Below are positions 46,821 through 57,382 of a DNA stretch of 64,000 nucleotides, in pieces. Both the position numbers and the translations under genes were made by a program. Every line of letters starts with the position of its first letter. The first letter of the stretch is position 1. The notes beneath the pieces were generated by a model that saw only the letters and a program-made list of their open reading frames with translations, was not told the DNA's origin and ran no database searches. Source of the stretch: Rhizobium sp. CCGE531 (GTDB lineage Bacteria > Pseudomonadota > Alphaproteobacteria > Rhizobiales > Rhizobiaceae); the NCBI RefSeq assembly GCF_003627795.1, contig NZ_CP032684.1, positions 1,465,001-1,529,000 of the forward strand, written 5' to 3'.

Positions 46821-47312
46821 ATGGCCGGTTTGTCCAACGCCGTCAGCTCGCTGTTCCTCAAGGAATTTGTCGGCGCGTTCTTTTTGTCGATGCGTTACCT
46901 CTTCAAGCAGAAGGCGACGATCAACTATCCGTTCGAGAAGGGGCCGGTCAGCCCGCGCTTCCGCGGCGAACATGCGCTACGCCGCTATCCGAACGGCGAA
47001 GAGCGCTGCATCGCCTGCAAGCTCTGCGAAGCCATCTGTCCTGCCCAGGCCATCACCATCGAGGCCGGGCCGCGCCGCAACGACGGCACCCGCCGCACGG
47101 TGCGTTACGATATCGACATGGTGAAGTGCATCTATTGCGGCTTCTGCCAGGAGGCATGTCCGGTCGACGCCATCGTCGAAGGGCCGAACTTCGAATTTGC
47201 CACCGAGACCCGCGAAGAGCTTTACTTCGACAAGACGCGGCTCCTGGACAATGGCGACCGCTGGGAACGCGAAATCGCGCGCAACATCGCGATCGACTCG
47301 CCGTACCGCTGA
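46821..47312 (+). CDS. nuoI: NADH-quinone oxidoreductase subunit I
   Basis: 163 residues from ATG 46821, five bases after GGAGG; an upstream frame to 46809 runs over the ribosome site. Two 4Fe-4S ferredoxin motifs are complete: [15 protein letters not shown] and [15 protein letters not shown] (clusters N6a and N6b). It is the TYKY-type subunit that bridges to NuoB. A spacer of 150 bases without a gene follows before nuoJ. Confidence 0.97.
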   Translation: MAGLSNAVSSLFLKEFVGAFFLSMRYLFKQKATINYPFEKGPVSPRFRGEHALRRYPNGEERCIACKLCEAICPAQAITIEAGPRRNDGTRRTVRYDIDMVKCIYCGFCQEACPVDAIVEGPNFEFATETREELYFDKTRLLDNGDRWEREIARNIAIDSPYR

Positions 47313-47462
47313 GCGGAGTTTTGAATATGCCGTGACGGGCGGCCACGATTGTCGCCGTCGCGGTTGAATATGGATCGGGGCTTTGCCAGACTTATCGTCC
47401 GGTCGAGCTCCATCGGGCAGGGAACTCCCGGCTGCCCGGGGGAAGACGAAAAAGGCACCAAC

Positions 47463-48077
47463 ATGGGTCTGCAGGCTCTTTTTTTCTACATCTTCGCCTT
47501 TGTCGCTGTGGCGTCGGCGTTCATGGTCATCTCGGCGCGGAATCCGGTCCATTCGGTCCTGTTCCTCATCCTGGTTTTCTTCAACGCGGCCGGCCTGTTC
47601 CTGCTGATGGGGGCTGAATTCCTGGCGATGATCCTGCTGGTCGTTTATGTCGGCGCGGTGGCGGTTCTCTTCCTCTTCGTCGTCATGATGCTCGATATCG
47701 ACTTCTCTGAGCTCAGGGCAGGCATTCTGGAATATGCTCCGATCGGCGCATTGATCGGCATCATCCTCGCCGCCGAGCTGATCGTCGTCGTCGGCGGCAG
47801 CGTGATTTCGCCCACTATCGCCAAGTCCGTCGCCATGCCGATACCGGCGCCGTCGACCCGGACGAATACCGCCGCCCTCGGCGACGTGCTCTATACCAAC
47901 TACGTTTATTTCTTCGAGATCGCCGGCCTTGTGCTGCTGGTTGCGATGATCGGCGCAATCGTGCTGACATTGAAGCATCGCACGCACATCAAGCGCCAGA
48001 ACATTTCCCAACAGGTCGCCCGCACGCCCGCGACCGCCGTCGAGGTGGTCAAGGTCAAGCCGGGGCAGGGCGTCTGA
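47463..48077 (+). CDS. nuoJ: NADH-quinone oxidoreductase subunit J
   Basis: 204 residues starting [18 protein letters not shown] at ATG 47463; the frame is open upstream but that part is not family-like. Five membrane segments, including [20 protein letters not shown] and [21 protein letters not shown], with the pi-bulge helix typical of NuoJ/ND6. It belongs to the proton-pumping arm. Confidence 0.96.
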   Translation: MGLQALFFYIFAFVAVASAFMVISARNPVHSVLFLILVFFNAAGLFLLMGAEFLAMILLVVYVGAVAVLFLFVVMMLDIDFSELRAGILEYAPIGALIGIILAAELIVVVGGSVISPTIAKSVAMPIPAPSTRTNTAALGDVLYTNYVYFFEIAGLVLLVAMIGAIVLTLKHRTHIKRQNISQQVARTPATAVEVVKVKPGQGV

Positions 48078-48108
48078 GGCGAGGCACGAAGGTCAAAGGA
48101 ACAAGAAT

Positions 48109-48417
48109 ATGGTCATCGGACTTTCCCATTACCTCACGGTCAGCGCCATCCTCTTTGTGCTCGGCGTTTTCGGTATCTTTCTCAACCGCAAGAACGTCAT
48201 CATCATCCTGATGTCCGTCGAGCTCATATTGCTCGCCGTCAACATCAACATGGTCGCCTTCTCGTCGTTCCTCAACGACATCGTCGGCCAGGTTTTCGCT
48301 CTGTTCATTTTGACTGTCGCCGCCGCCGAGGCTGCCATCGGTCTTGCAATTCTCGTCGTCTTCTACCGTAACCGCGGTTCCATCGCCGTCGAAGACGTCA
48401 ACATGATGAAGGGCTGA
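48109..48417 (+). CDS. nuoK: NADH-quinone oxidoreductase subunit K
   Basis: 102 residues and three membrane segments, full size. Two conserved glutamates in the membrane ([14 protein letters not shown] and [13 protein letters not shown]) are those used in proton transfer. 31 bases after nuoJ, with AAAGGAAC as ribosome site. Confidence 0.97.
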   Translation: MVIGLSHYLTVSAILFVLGVFGIFLNRKNVIIILMSVELILLAVNINMVAFSSFLNDIVGQVFALFILTVAAAEAAIGLAILVVFYRNRGSIAVEDVNMMKG

Positions 48418-48424
48418 TACAGCT

Positions 48425-50419
48425 ATGTTTTTATATAAGGCTATCGTCTTTCTTCCCCTGATCGGCGCGATCATAGCCGGCCTTTTCGGCCGCGCGATCG
48501 GCGCCAAGGCTTCGGAATATGTTACCACCGGCCTGATGATCGTCGCCGCGGTTCTTTCCTGGGTCGTCTTTTTCACGGTGGCTCTCGGCCATACGGACGG
48601 CGTTATCAAGGTTGAAGTGCTGCGCTGGATCCAGTCCGGCGGCATCGACGCGTCCTGGTCGTTGCGCGTCGACACGCTGACCTCGGTGATGCTGATCGTC
48701 GTGAACTCGGTCTCGACCCTGGTTCATGTCTATTCGATCGGATACATGCATCATGATCCGCATCGTCCGCGCTTCTTCGCCTATCTCTCGCTCTTCACCT
48801 TCGCCATGCTCATGCTGGTGACCTCCGACAATCTCGCCCAGATGTTCTTCGGCTGGGAAGGCGTCGGTCTGGCCTCCTATCTGCTGATCGGCTTCTGGTT
48901 CAAGAAGCCGTCCGCCTCCGCGGCGGCGATCAAGGCCTTCATCGTCAACCGCGTCGGCGACTTCGGTTTCGTGCTCGGTATTGCCGGCGTCTTCGTCCTC
49001 TTCGGCTCGATCAATTTCGATGTGATCTTCGGCAATGCGCAGAGTTTTGCCGCGGGGCAGGGCGGTCAGCCCGGTGACATCGTGCTGAACTTCTTGGGCA
49101 TGCATCTTGATCGCGGCCACGCGCTGACGACTGTCTGCCTGCTGCTCTTCATGGGCGCGATGGGCAAGTCGGCGCAGTTCCTGCTGCACACCTGGCTGCC
49201 GGACGCCATGGAAGGCCCGACGCCGGTCTCCGCACTGATCCATGCCGCAACCATGGTCACCGCCGGCGTCTTCCTCGTCGCCCGCATGTCGCCGATCTTC
49301 GAATTGTCGCAGGATGCGCTGACCGTCGTCACCATCATCGGCGCGATCACGGCCTTCTTCGCCGCGACCGTCGGCCTCGTCCAGAACGACATCAAGCGCG
49401 TCATCGCCTACTCGACCTGTTCGCAGCTCGGCTACATGTTCGTCGCCCTTGGCGTCGGCGCTTACGGTGCCGCGATCTTCCATCTGTTCACCCACGCCTT
49501 CTTCAAGGCGCTGCTCTTCCTCTGCGCGGGCTCGGTCATCCATGCCGTCGACGGCGAGCAGGACATGCGTCATATGGGTGGCCTGCGCCCGCATATCCAG
49601 AAGACCTTCTGGATGATGGTTATCGGCACGCTGGCAATCACCGGCGTCGGCATCCCGCTCACACATATCGGCTTTGCCGGCTTCATCTCGAAGGATGCGA
49701 TCATCCTGGCGGCCTTCGCCTCGCACAATGCAGCCGCAGGCTTCGCCTTCACGCTGCTCGTCATCGCGGCGATGTTCACCAGCTTCTATTCCTGGCGCCT
49801 GATCTTCATGACCTTCTTCGGCAAGCCCCGCGCTTCGCACGAGGTCATGCACCACGTGCATGAATCGCCGAATGTCATGCTGATCCCGCTCTACCTGCTG
49901 GCGATCGGCGCCGTCTTCGCCGGCATGTATTTCAACGCCGATTTCGTTGGTCATGCCTATGAGGAATTCTGGAAGCATGCGCTGTTCACGCTCCCGGACA
50001 ACAAGATCCTCGAAGAGATGGAACATGCGCCTCTGTGGGTTGAGCTCAGCCCCTTCATCGCCATGCTCCTCGGCCTCGTCACCGCCTGGTATTTCTACAT
50101 CCAGTCGCCGGAAACGCCGCGCCGGCTCGCCCAGCAGCAGCGCGTGCTCTACGAGTTCCTCTTGAACAAGTGGTATTTCGACGAGCTTTATGACTTCCTC
50201 TTCGTCCGCTCCGCCAAGGCACTTGGCCGCTTCCTCTGGAAGAAGGGCGACATCGGGGTCATCGACACCATCGGCCCGAACGGCATCGCCGCCCGCGTCG
50301 TCGATGTCACCAACCGCGTCGTGCGCCTGCAGACCGGCTACCTCTATCACTATGCCTTCGCGATGCTGCTCGGCATTGCCGCCCTCGTTACCTGGATGAT
50401 GCTCGGGAGTTCCCTCTGA
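48425..50419 (+). CDS. nuoL: NADH-quinone oxidoreductase subunit L
   Basis: 664 residues, antiporter-like. Markers are the early glutamate region ([18 protein letters not shown]), the discontinuous helix with [20 protein letters not shown], and [18 protein letters not shown]. The long C-terminal lateral helix (about 540-600) is present. Distal proton pump. Stop overlaps the nuoM start (TGATG). Confidence 0.97.
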   Translation: MFLYKAIVFLPLIGAIIAGLFGRAIGAKASEYVTTGLMIVAAVLSWVVFFTVALGHTDGVIKVEVLRWIQSGGIDASWSLRVDTLTSVMLIVVNSVSTLVHVYSIGYMHHDPHRPRFFAYLSLFTFAMLMLVTSDNLAQMFFGWEGVGLASYLLIGFWFKKPSASAAAIKAFIVNRVGDFGFVLGIAGVFVLFGSINFDVIFGNAQSFAAGQGGQPGDIVLNFLGMHLDRGHALTTVCLLLFMGAMGKSAQFLLHTWLPDAMEGPTPVSALIHAATMVTAGVFLVARMSPIFELSQDALTVVTIIGAITAFFAATVGLVQNDIKRVIAYSTCSQLGYMFVALGVGAYGAAIFHLFTHAFFKALLFLCAGSVIHAVDGEQDMRHMGGLRPHIQKTFWMMVIGTLAITGVGIPLTHIGFAGFISKDAIILAAFASHNAAAGFAFTLLVIAAMFTSFYSWRLIFMTFFGKPRASHEVMHHVHESPNVMLIPLYLLAIGAVFAGMYFNADFVGHAYEEFWKHALFTLPDNKILEEMEHAPLWVELSPFIAMLLGLVTAWYFYIQSPETPRRLAQQQRVLYEFLLNKWYFDELYDFLFVRSAKALGRFLWKKGDIGVIDTIGPNGIAARVVDVTNRVVRLQTGYLYHYAFAMLLGIAALVTWMMLGSSL

Positions 50420-51930
50420 TGACCGATTGGCCTATTCTTTCAACGGTCACGTTTCTGCCGCTGGTCGGTGTCCTTCTCCTGCTGTTCACGCAGGAGAACG
50501 GGACCAACGGCCGCCGGAATGTCCTGAACATCTCGCTGGCGACGACCATCGTCACCTTCATCGTGTCGCTGTTCGTCTGGATCTGGTTCGACAATGCCAA
50601 TCCGGGCTTCCAGCTGATCGAAAAGCGTGAGTGGCTGACCGGTGGCATCAGCTATCACATGGGCGTCGACGGCATCTCCATGCTGTTCGTCATCCTCTCG
50701 ACCTTCCTGATGCCTTTCTGCGTGCTCGCAAGCTGGCTCTCGGTCGAGAAGCGGCTGAAGGACTACATGATCGCCTTCCTCGTCCTCGAGACGATGATGG
50801 TCGGCGTGTTCACGTCGCTCGATATCGTGCTGTTCTACGTCTTCTTCGAAGCCGGCCTCATTCCGATGTTCCTGATCATCGGCGTCTGGGGCGGCAAGGA
50901 TCGCGTCTACGCCAGCTACAAGTTCTTCCTCTACACGCTGCTCGGCTCGGTGCTGATGCTGCTCGCCATCATGGCGATGTATTGGCAGGCCGGGACGACC
51001 GACATCCCGACGCTGCTGCAGTACAAGTTTCCGCCGCAGATGCAGACCTGGCTGTGGCTCGCCTTCTTCGCTTCCTTCGCGGTGAAGATGCCGATGTGGC
51101 CGGTTCACACCTGGCTTCCCGACGCACACGTTCAGGCGCCGACGGCCGGCTCGGTCATCCTGGCAGGCATCCTCCTGAAGCTCGGCGGCTACGGTCTCAT
51201 CCGCTTCTCGCTCGGCATGTTCCCGAACGCTTCTGAATATTTCGCGCCGCTCGTCTTCGCGCTTTCGGTCATCGCCATCATCTACACTTCTCTGGTCGCG
51301 ATGATGCAGGACGATATCAAGAAACTGATCGCCTATTCGTCCGTCGCTCACATGGGCTATGTAACCATGGGCATCTTTGCGGCCAACCAGCAGGGCGTAC
51401 AGGGAGCGATCTTCCAGATGCTCTCGCACGGCATCGTCTCGGGCGCGCTCTTCCTCTGCGTCGGCGTGATCTATGACCGCACCCATACCCGCGAGATCAC
51501 GGCCTATGGCGGCCTGGTCAATAATATGCCGAAATATGCCGTCGCCATGATGGTCTTCACCATGGCCAATGTCGGCCTGCCCGGCACCTCCGGCTTCATC
51601 GGCGAATTCCTGACCCTGATTGGCGTCTTCCGCGCCAATACCTGGGTTGCGCTCTTTGCCGCGACGGGCGTGATCCTGTCGGCAGCCTATGCGCTCTGGC
51701 TTTATCGCCGCGTTATTTTCGGCGCGCTGGAGAAGGAAAACCTGAAGAAGCTTCTGGATCTGTCGCCGCGTGAACAGCTGATCCTCTATCCGCTGATCGC
51801 GCTCACGATCTTCTTCGGCGTCTATCCGGCTCCGATCTTCGATGCCACGGCCGCTTCGGTGGATCTGCTGGTGAACAATTATACCGCTGCCCTGCACGCT
51901 GCGCAGAATGTTGCGCTGTCGATGAATTGA
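50419..51930 (+). CDS. nuoM: NADH-quinone oxidoreductase subunit M
   Basis: 503 residues, antiporter-like with about 14 membrane segments. [19 protein letters not shown], the glutamate in [40 protein letters not shown] and [17 protein letters not shown] are the family marks. It overlaps nuoL by one base, with translational coupling. Confidence 0.97.
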   Translation: MTDWPILSTVTFLPLVGVLLLLFTQENGTNGRRNVLNISLATTIVTFIVSLFVWIWFDNANPGFQLIEKREWLTGGISYHMGVDGISMLFVILSTFLMPFCVLASWLSVEKRLKDYMIAFLVLETMMVGVFTSLDIVLFYVFFEAGLIPMFLIIGVWGGKDRVYASYKFFLYTLLGSVLMLLAIMAMYWQAGTTDIPTLLQYKFPPQMQTWLWLAFFASFAVKMPMWPVHTWLPDAHVQAPTAGSVILAGILLKLGGYGLIRFSLGMFPNASEYFAPLVFALSVIAIIYTSLVAMMQDDIKKLIAYSSVAHMGYVTMGIFAANQQGVQGAIFQMLSHGIVSGALFLCVGVIYDRTHTREITAYGGLVNNMPKYAVAMMVFTMANVGLPGTSGFIGEFLTLIGVFRANTWVALFAATGVILSAAYALWLYRRVIFGALEKENLKKLLDLSPREQLILYPLIALTIFFGVYPAPIFDATAASVDLLVNNYTAALHAAQNVALSMN

Positions 51931-51948
51931 TGACGGGACCTATTCGAC

Positions 51949-53391
51949 ATGACTGCTGACACAATTCTTGCAAGCCTGCATCTTTCCATTCCGGAGCTCA
52001 TCCTCGCGGTCGGTGCGCTTGCGTTGCTCATGATCGGTGTGTTCTCGGGCGAGCGGTCGGGACCCACGGTCACCGGTCTTGCCATCGCGCTTCTTGCGGT
52101 AGCCGGTCTCTGGATCATCTTCGTCCCGGGTGAGGGGCTTGCCTATGGCGGCGCCTATCTCGCCGACGGCTTCTCCCGCTTCATGAAGATCGTCGCCCTG
52201 GTCGGCTCGATCGTCGCCATGTTCATGAGCATGGGCCAGGCGCGCGAGCAGCAGCTCGATCGCTTCGAATTCCCGGTGCTCTTGCTGCTGGCGACCCTCG
52301 GCATCCTGCTGATGATCTCGGCGCATGACCTGATCTCGCTCTATTTGTCGCTGGAACTGCAGTCGCTGGCCCTCTACGTCGTCGCCGCCATCAACCGCGA
52401 CAGCGTCAAATCGACCGAAGCCGGCCTGAAGTACTTCGTCCTCGGGGCACTGTCCTCCGGCATGCTGCTCTACGGCATGTCGCTGGTCTATGGCTTCACC
52501 GGCCACACGACCTTCGACGCCATCGCGACGGCGCTCAGCGCCGAGACCCGCTCGCTCGGCCTCGTCTTCGGTCTGGTCTTCGTGCTTGCTGGTCTGGCAT
52601 TCAAGATCTCCGCCGTGCCGTTCCACATGTGGACGCCCGATGTCTACGAAGGTGCTCCGACCCCGGTCACCGCCTTCTTTGCGGGTGCGCCGAAGGTTGC
52701 AGCCATGGCGATCCTGACCCGTATCGTCGTCACGGCCTTCCATCCGGTGCTGGCCGACTGGCAGCAGATCATCGTGTTCATCTCGATCGCCTCGATGCTG
52801 CTCGGCGCCTTCGCCGCAATCGGTCAGCGCAACTTCAAGCGACTGATGGCCTATTCGTCGATCGGTCACATGGGCTATGCGCTTGTCGGCCTGGCCGCCG
52901 GCACCAAGACCGGCGTCTCCGGCGTCATGCTCTACATGGTCATCTACATGGTCATGACGCTCGGCTCCTTCGCCATCATCATGGCGATGCGCCGCAAGGA
53001 TGGCCGTCAGGTCGAGAACATCGACGATCTCGCCGGCCTGTCCGCGACCAACCCCTTCATGGCTGTCGTGCTGACGGCGCTGATGTTCTCGCTGGCCGGC
53101 ATTCCGCCGCTCGCGGGCTTCTTCGGAAAGTACTTCGTCTTCGTCGCGGCCATCCAGGCGCATCTCTATGCGCTCGCCATCATCGGCGTATTGGCCTCCG
53201 TCGTCGGCGCCTACTACTATCTGCGCGTCATCAAGGTGATGTGGTTCGATGAGGCCACGGACGAGTTCACGCGCACGGCTGGTTCGCTGCGCCTCGTCTT
53301 CGGTCTTTCCGGCCTGTTCGTCATCACCTATGTCCTCTTCGGCGGCGTAATCGGCGGTGCTGCCGATCTGGCCGCTGCGACGCTGTTTTGA
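51949..53391 (+). CDS. nuoN: NADH-quinone oxidoreductase subunit N
   Basis: 480 residues, third antiporter-like subunit. Key stretches are [20 protein letters not shown] (the proton-path glutamate), [20 protein letters not shown] and [18 protein letters not shown]. It ends the nuo block; its stop overlaps the birA start (TGATG), so the operon runs on into birA. Confidence 0.97.
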   Translation: MTADTILASLHLSIPELILAVGALALLMIGVFSGERSGPTVTGLAIALLAVAGLWIIFVPGEGLAYGGAYLADGFSRFMKIVALVGSIVAMFMSMGQAREQQLDRFEFPVLLLLATLGILLMISAHDLISLYLSLELQSLALYVVAAINRDSVKSTEAGLKYFVLGALSSGMLLYGMSLVYGFTGHTTFDAIATALSAETRSLGLVFGLVFVLAGLAFKISAVPFHMWTPDVYEGAPTPVTAFFAGAPKVAAMAILTRIVVTAFHPVLADWQQIIVFISIASMLLGAFAAIGQRNFKRLMAYSSIGHMGYALVGLAAGTKTGVSGVMLYMVIYMVMTLGSFAIIMAMRRKDGRQVENIDDLAGLSATNPFMAVVLTALMFSLAGIPPLAGFFGKYFVFVAAIQAHLYALAIIGVLASVVGAYYYLRVIKVMWFDEATDEFTRTAGSLRLVFGLSGLFVITYVLFGGVIGGAADLAAATLF

Positions 53392-54155
53392 TGGCGTCTG
53401 ACATGAATAGCCGGAAGTCGCTCGCTGACTTCCGGCATGATGCCCTTCAAGAGACTTCGTCCACGAACAGCGTGTGCCTCGAACGTGCACGCGCGGGCGA
53501 CCTCGGAAACCTTTGGGTGACCGCCGAGCGCCAGACGGGCGGCCGCGGCCGCCGCGGGCGCCCCTGGGTGTCGGAAGCCGGCAATCTCTACGCATCTCTC
53601 CTCTTGATCGATCCCGCTCCCATGGACCGCCTCGGCTCCCTGCCGCTTGCGGTCGCGGTCGCCGTACATCAGGCTGTTCGTGGCGTGCTGCCGCTTGCCG
53701 CCGAGCCGGCCGAGATCAAGTGGCCGAACGATATCCTGATCGGCCGCAAGAAGACCTGCGGCATTCTGATCGAAGGCGAAGCCTTGCCCGACGGTCGTTA
53801 TGCACTCGTCATCGGCATCGGCATCAATATCGCGGTGATGCTCGACAATCCGATGTATCCAGTCACCTGCCTCAGACAGCAAGGCTCGATGGTTTCGCCG
53901 GACGAGTTGTTTGCACATCTTTACGCTGCCATGTCCGAAGCGCTCGATGTCTGGAATCGCGGCAAGGGCATTCGGGAGATCACCGCGCGCTGGCGCGAAT
54001 TCGCATGCGGTATCGGTGAAAAGATCACGGTGAACTTGCCGGATCGCTCGATTTCGGGCCATTTCTCCGGAATCGATGATAATGGCCTGTTGCTGCTCGA
54101 GACCGAGGACGGCAGGATCATGCCGATCGCTGCGGGCGATGTTTTCTTTAGATAA
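53391..54155 (+). CDS. birA: Biotin-[acetyl-CoA-carboxylase] ligase (BirA, monofunctional)
   Basis: 254 residues from ATG 53391. Biotin and ATP site GGRGRRGRPWVS, then EIKWPNDILIG and CGILIEGEAL, are the ligase motifs. The N-terminal DNA-binding domain of E. coli BirA is absent, so this is a ligase without repressor function, as usual in rhizobia. It attaches biotin to acyl-CoA carboxylase carriers. The gene overlaps nuoN upstream and is followed 14 bases later by rnj. Confidence 0.94.
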   Translation: MASDMNSRKSLADFRHDALQETSSTNSVCLERARAGDLGNLWVTAERQTGGRGRRGRPWVSEAGNLYASLLLIDPAPMDRLGSLPLAVAVAVHQAVRGVLPLAAEPAEIKWPNDILIGRKKTCGILIEGEALPDGRYALVIGIGINIAVMLDNPMYPVTCLRQQGSMVSPDELFAHLYAAMSEALDVWNRGKGIREITARWREFACGIGEKITVNLPDRSISGHFSGIDDNGLLLLETEDGRIMPIAAGDVFFR

Positions 54156-54169
54156 TGGTTGAGGATCAG

Positions 54170-55843
54170 ATGGCGAAGCAAGACGAACTGGTGTTTCTGC
54201 CCCTCGGCGGCGTCGGCGAGATCGGCATGAATCTCGCCCTCTACGGCTACGGCCCGGCGGAGCAGCGCCAGTGGATCATGGTCGATTGCGGCGTGACGTT
54301 CCCGGGGCCGGATCTCCCGGGCGTCGATCTCGTTCTGCCGGATATCCGTTTCCTCGCCAAGGAACGCAAGAACCTCAAGGGCATCATCATTACCCATGCA
54401 CATGAGGATCACTATGGCGCGCTGAACGATCTCTGGCCGGGCCTGAATGTTCCGATCTATGCATCCCCCTTTACCGCCGGCCTTCTCGAGGCCAAGCGCG
54501 ACTATGAGAAGTCGATGGGCGAGATCCCGGTGACGCTCTTCAAGGCCGGCGATCGCATCAATGTCGGCCCCTTCGAGATCGAGGGCGTGGCCGTCAACCA
54601 CTCGATTCCCGAGCCGATGTCGCTGATGATCCGCACGCCGCTCGGCAATGTCGTTCATACGGGTGATTGGAAAATCGATCACGAGCCGTCGCTCGGGCCG
54701 CTGACCGACGAGACCCGTTTCCGCCAGCTCGGCGACGAGGGCGTGCTGGCCCTGATGTGTGATTCCACTAACGCACTGCGGGATGGCGTTTCGCCCTCGG
54801 AAAAGGATGTTTCCGAAAGCCTGCGCAAGATCATCGAAGATGCCGAGGGAAGGGTAGCGATCACCACCTTCTCGTCGAATGTCGGTCGTATCCGCACCGT
54901 TGCCGAGGCCGCCGAAGCGGCCGGTCGCGAAGTGCTGCTGCTCGGCAGTTCGCTGAAGCGTGTCGTCGATGTCGCCCGCGATATCGGCATCATGGAAGGC
55001 ATCAAGCCCTTCATCGCCGAAGACGAATATGGCTATATCCCGCGCGACAAGGTCGTGGTGATCCTGACCGGCAGCCAGGGCGAGCCGCGCGCCGCTCTTG
55101 CCAAGCTTTCTCGCGACGAGATGCGCAATGTCGCATTGGCATCAGGCGATATCGTCGTCTTTTCCTCGCGCGCCATTCCCGGCAATGAAAAGGCCATCCA
55201 GGACATCAAGAACGGCCTGATCGAGCAGGGCGTGCATGTCGTGACGGATGCGGAAGCGCTTGTGCATGTCTCCGGCCACCCCAGGCGCAACGAATTGCAG
55301 AAGATGTATGAGTGGACGCGTCCGAAGGTCGTCATCCCCGTGCATGGCGAAGCGACACATCTGACCGCCCACAAGGAACTGGCCGAACAGAGCGGCATTG
55401 CCACCGTGCCGCGCGTGCGCAATGGCGATGTTGTGCGCCTTGCGCCCGGTCCTGTCGAAGTCATCGGCGAGGCACCGCATGGGCGTATCTTCAAGGACGG
55501 CATCCTGATCGGCGATTTCGACGAGATGGGCATCGGCGAGCGCAAGAAGCTTTCCTATGTCGGCCATGTCGCGGTCAACGTCGTGCTCGATGCCCGTTAT
55601 GACATCGTCGGCGATCCGGATGTCGTGCCGATCGGCCTGCCGTCCTATGATGACGAAGGCGAGGAGATGGAAGATACGCTCTTCGACGCCATCGTCAGTG
55701 CCATCGAGAGCATTCCCCGTGCCCGCCGCAAGGATATGAATATGCTCCAGGAGGCCACTCGCCGTGCCGTGCGCGCCGCTGCCAACCAGGGCTGGGGCAA
55801 GAAGCCCCTCGTAACGGTGTTTGTCACGCGTACCGGCGGCTGA
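54170..55843 (+). CDS. rnj: Ribonuclease J
   Basis: 557 residues from ATG 54170 (GAGG five bases before); an ATG at 54155 overlaps the birA stop and is a second option. Metallo-beta-lactamase motifs: ITHAHEDHYGAL, a histidine in VVHTGDWKID, and the beta-CASP motifs in GSSLKRVVDVARD and VHVSGHPRRNEL. RNase J is a 5'-3' exonuclease and endonuclease that matures rRNA and mRNA in rhizobia. Full length. Confidence 0.95.
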   Translation: MAKQDELVFLPLGGVGEIGMNLALYGYGPAEQRQWIMVDCGVTFPGPDLPGVDLVLPDIRFLAKERKNLKGIIITHAHEDHYGALNDLWPGLNVPIYASPFTAGLLEAKRDYEKSMGEIPVTLFKAGDRINVGPFEIEGVAVNHSIPEPMSLMIRTPLGNVVHTGDWKIDHEPSLGPLTDETRFRQLGDEGVLALMCDSTNALRDGVSPSEKDVSESLRKIIEDAEGRVAITTFSSNVGRIRTVAEAAEAAGREVLLLGSSLKRVVDVARDIGIMEGIKPFIAEDEYGYIPRDKVVVILTGSQGEPRAALAKLSRDEMRNVALASGDIVVFSSRAIPGNEKAIQDIKNGLIEQGVHVVTDAEALVHVSGHPRRNELQKMYEWTRPKVVIPVHGEATHLTAHKELAEQSGIATVPRVRNGDVVRLAPGPVEVIGEAPHGRIFKDGILIGDFDEMGIGERKKLSYVGHVAVNVVLDARYDIVGDPDVVPIGLPSYDDEGEEMEDTLFDAIVSAIESIPRARRKDMNMLQEATRRAVRAAANQGWGKKPLVTVFVTRTGG

Positions 55844-55874
55844 GCATCGCGGTCTGATCGGGGAGGAGGGATCC

Positions 55875-56279
55875 ATGCTTGGACGCATCAATCATGTGGC
55901 GCTCGCCGTTCCGGATATAGAAAAGGCCTCCAAGGTCTATCGCGACACGCTGGGCGCCACGGTGTCCGCGCCGCAGGCGCTGCCCGAACACGGAGTGACC
56001 GTCGTTTTCGTCGAATTGCCGAATGGCAAGGTCGAATTGCTGGAACCGCTGGGCGAGGCCTCGCCGATCGCCGCATTTCTTGCGAAGAACCCCGATGGCG
56101 GCATGCATCACATCTGCTATGAGGTTGCCGACATCATTGCCGCGCGCGATCATCTGGTCGCCGCCGGCGCGCGCGTGCTGGGAAATGGCGAGCCCAAAAT
56201 CGGCGCGCATGGCAACCCCGTACTCTTCCTGCACCCCAAGGATTTCTTCGGCACCCTGATCGAGCTTGAGCAAATGTGA
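55875..56279 (+). CDS. mce: Methylmalonyl-CoA epimerase
   Basis: 134 residues from ATG 55875, after GGAGGAGGG. Vicinal-oxygen-chelate fold: metal-ligand histidines in RINHVALAVPDI and MHHICYEV and the C-terminal glutamate in TLIELEQ. It interconverts the R and S forms of methylmalonyl-CoA in propionate use. Same strand as rnj, 31 bases later. Confidence 0.93.
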   Translation: MLGRINHVALAVPDIEKASKVYRDTLGATVSAPQALPEHGVTVVFVELPNGKVELLEPLGEASPIAAFLAKNPDGGMHHICYEVADIIAARDHLVAAGARVLGNGEPKIGAHGNPVLFLHPKDFFGTLIELEQM

Positions 56280-56281
56280 CA

Positions 56282-56325
56282 TTACAGCGCCGCGCGTCGG
56301 ATATGACGCGCTCAGGATGCTGTAA
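56282..56325. repeat. Intergenic palindromic element after mce
   Basis: Nested dyad: TTACAGC (56282-56288) pairs with GCTGTAA (56319-56325), and inside it GCGCGTC (56292-56298) pairs with GACGCGC (56305-56311) around GGATAT. The core CAGCGCCGCGCGTC...GACGCGC...GCTGTA is, from memory, a frequent intergenic palindrome in Rhizobiaceae genomes. It could act as transcript end or 3' stabiliser of the rnj-mce mRNA; no T run follows. Confidence 0.6.
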
Positions 56326-56478
56326 CACATTAAATTTGCTGTATAATCTTATCCCCAAACAGATTCCGGCCTGAGGAACCATGCGATAAAACGCTGATCG
56401 GCGCTTTGAAAGACGATTGCTTTGCCCCTATAAGCAGCTCGGAAGAGGAAGAGACGAGCAACGCGTCTCGAAGGGAGC

Positions 56479-56757
56479 ATGATGGCCCAGCAGATCATCG
56501 CCAGTTTCGCCATTTATTTCGTCATCTGGTGGATTACGCTTTTCGCCGTCCTGCCGTTCGGCCTGCGCACACAGGCCGAGGACGAACATGTGGTTCTCGG
56601 TACTGTCGAAAGCGCCCCGACGAAGTTTCGAGCCTGGCGGGTAGTTCTCGTCACGACGCTGGTGTCGGCTCTCATCTATGGCGCCTGGTATGTCGCCTCG
56701 CATTACTTCGGGCTGAGTATAGATTCCATTCCCCAGATCGTTCCAAGCTATAAGTGA
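56479..56757 (+). CDS. DUF1467 family small membrane protein
   Basis: 92 residues, start at the double ATG 56479/56482 after AAGGGAG. Two membrane segments (about 4-25, IIASFAIYFVIWWITLFAVLP, and about 55-75) with the conserved loop PFGLRTQAEDEHVVLGTVESAP of the DUF1467 family. Found near mce and proS in alphaproteobacteria; function unknown. TATAAT at 56342-56347 may belong to its promoter. Confidence 0.88.
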   Translation: MMAQQIIASFAIYFVIWWITLFAVLPFGLRTQAEDEHVVLGTVESAPTKFRAWRVVLVTTLVSALIYGAWYVASHYFGLSIDSIPQIVPSYK

Positions 56758-56948
56758 TCTATAGAAATAGTAGTGTAAAAGCTGCGCCAGGCCGCGTGCC
56801 CCGTAATCGCCATCAATCTGTCACACGCCTGTCATGTGGGTGGAGCAAAGAATCTCAAGTCCGCCTGTCGTATTTTGGCTGAAGGGCTGGGAAGGCTTTC
56901 TCGCTAGAAGGGCCTGATGGGTAGAAGATCGGGCTGAGAAAGCAAAAA

Positions 56949-56973
56949 AAAACAAGGCTATAAGCCTTGTTTT
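56949..56973. terminator. Bidirectional hairpin terminator
   Basis: AAAACAAGGCT, loop ATA, AGCCTTGTTTT: a perfect 11-bp stem. On the plus strand four Ts follow (end of the DUF1467 transcript); on the minus strand nine Ts follow, a much stronger signal. Confidence 0.8.
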
Positions 56974-57167
56974 AAAGTATCGCGTGATCCTTATCCGTTG
57001 CCGGGGCAGCGAGCGAACGCGCCTAAGATCTGATCCTCCCAAGACTTGACCGCGAAACGGCAAGAATTTAGCCTTCTTGCCTCTTTTGTGAGCTAAAATT
57101 AGCTCAAACATTGAGCTTTGTCATCCTTTTTTTTGCTTTTTTGCTACAGTCGCGCAGAATTTTTCTG

Positions 57168-57197
57168 TTGACGGATTTCCGTCGTAAATCCTTATAA
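57168..57197 (+). promoter_or_regulatory. Probable sigma-70 promoter of proS
   Basis: TTGACG (57168-57173) and TTATAA (57192-57197) with an 18-base spacer. It would give a 5' leader of about 180 bases before the proS ATG. Confidence 0.55.
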
Positions 57198-57219
57198 ACA
57201 TGCGCTTATTCGAAACATC

Positions 57220-57247
57220 GGAAATAGGCTGTATCGCCTGTATTTCC
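57220..57247 (+). other. Hairpin in the proS leader
   Basis: GGAAATA-GGC, loop TGTATC, GCC-TG-TATTTCC: ten base pairs with a two-base bulge, in the predicted leader and about 135 bases before the start codon. No T run follows, so it is not a terminator in this direction. Role unknown. Confidence 0.4.
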
Positions 57248-57382
57248 GGGCGTTTGCCAAATTCTTCTATTACAGAATGCGGGTTTCCTTCCAGCGTCGA
57301 AGCAGTTATGAACTGCCTCCAGTACATAATTTGCTAACGATTCCGCGGAGAGCGGAACGTCAAACCATCTGGAACAAGCGTC

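Larger units (their letters stand above)
56758..57382. other. DUF1467-proS intergenic region
   Basis: 625 bases, AT-rich for this genome. It holds a strong bidirectional hairpin (56949-56973), a perfect dyad GAGCTAA-AA-TTAGCTC (57090-57105), the probable proS promoter (57168-57197) and a leader hairpin (57220-57247). Two minus-strand frames (56821-57111 and 57121-57327) have no good ribosome site. The hairpin's long T run lies on the minus-strand side, so a minus-strand transcript may end here. Confidence 0.55.

Noticed and set aside
48431..50350. 639-codon minus-strand frame opposite nuoL
   Set aside because: Asp, Glu and Gly-rich antisense of a hydrophobic protein; typical artefact.
51940..53595. 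551-codon minus-strand frame opposite nuoN and birA
   Set aside because: Same kind of antisense artefact; both plus-strand genes have family motifs.
57121..57327. 68-codon minus-strand frame upstream of proS
   Set aside because: Composition is protein-like, but there is no ribosome site and it crosses the proS promoter; kept only as part of the hidden-transcript finding.
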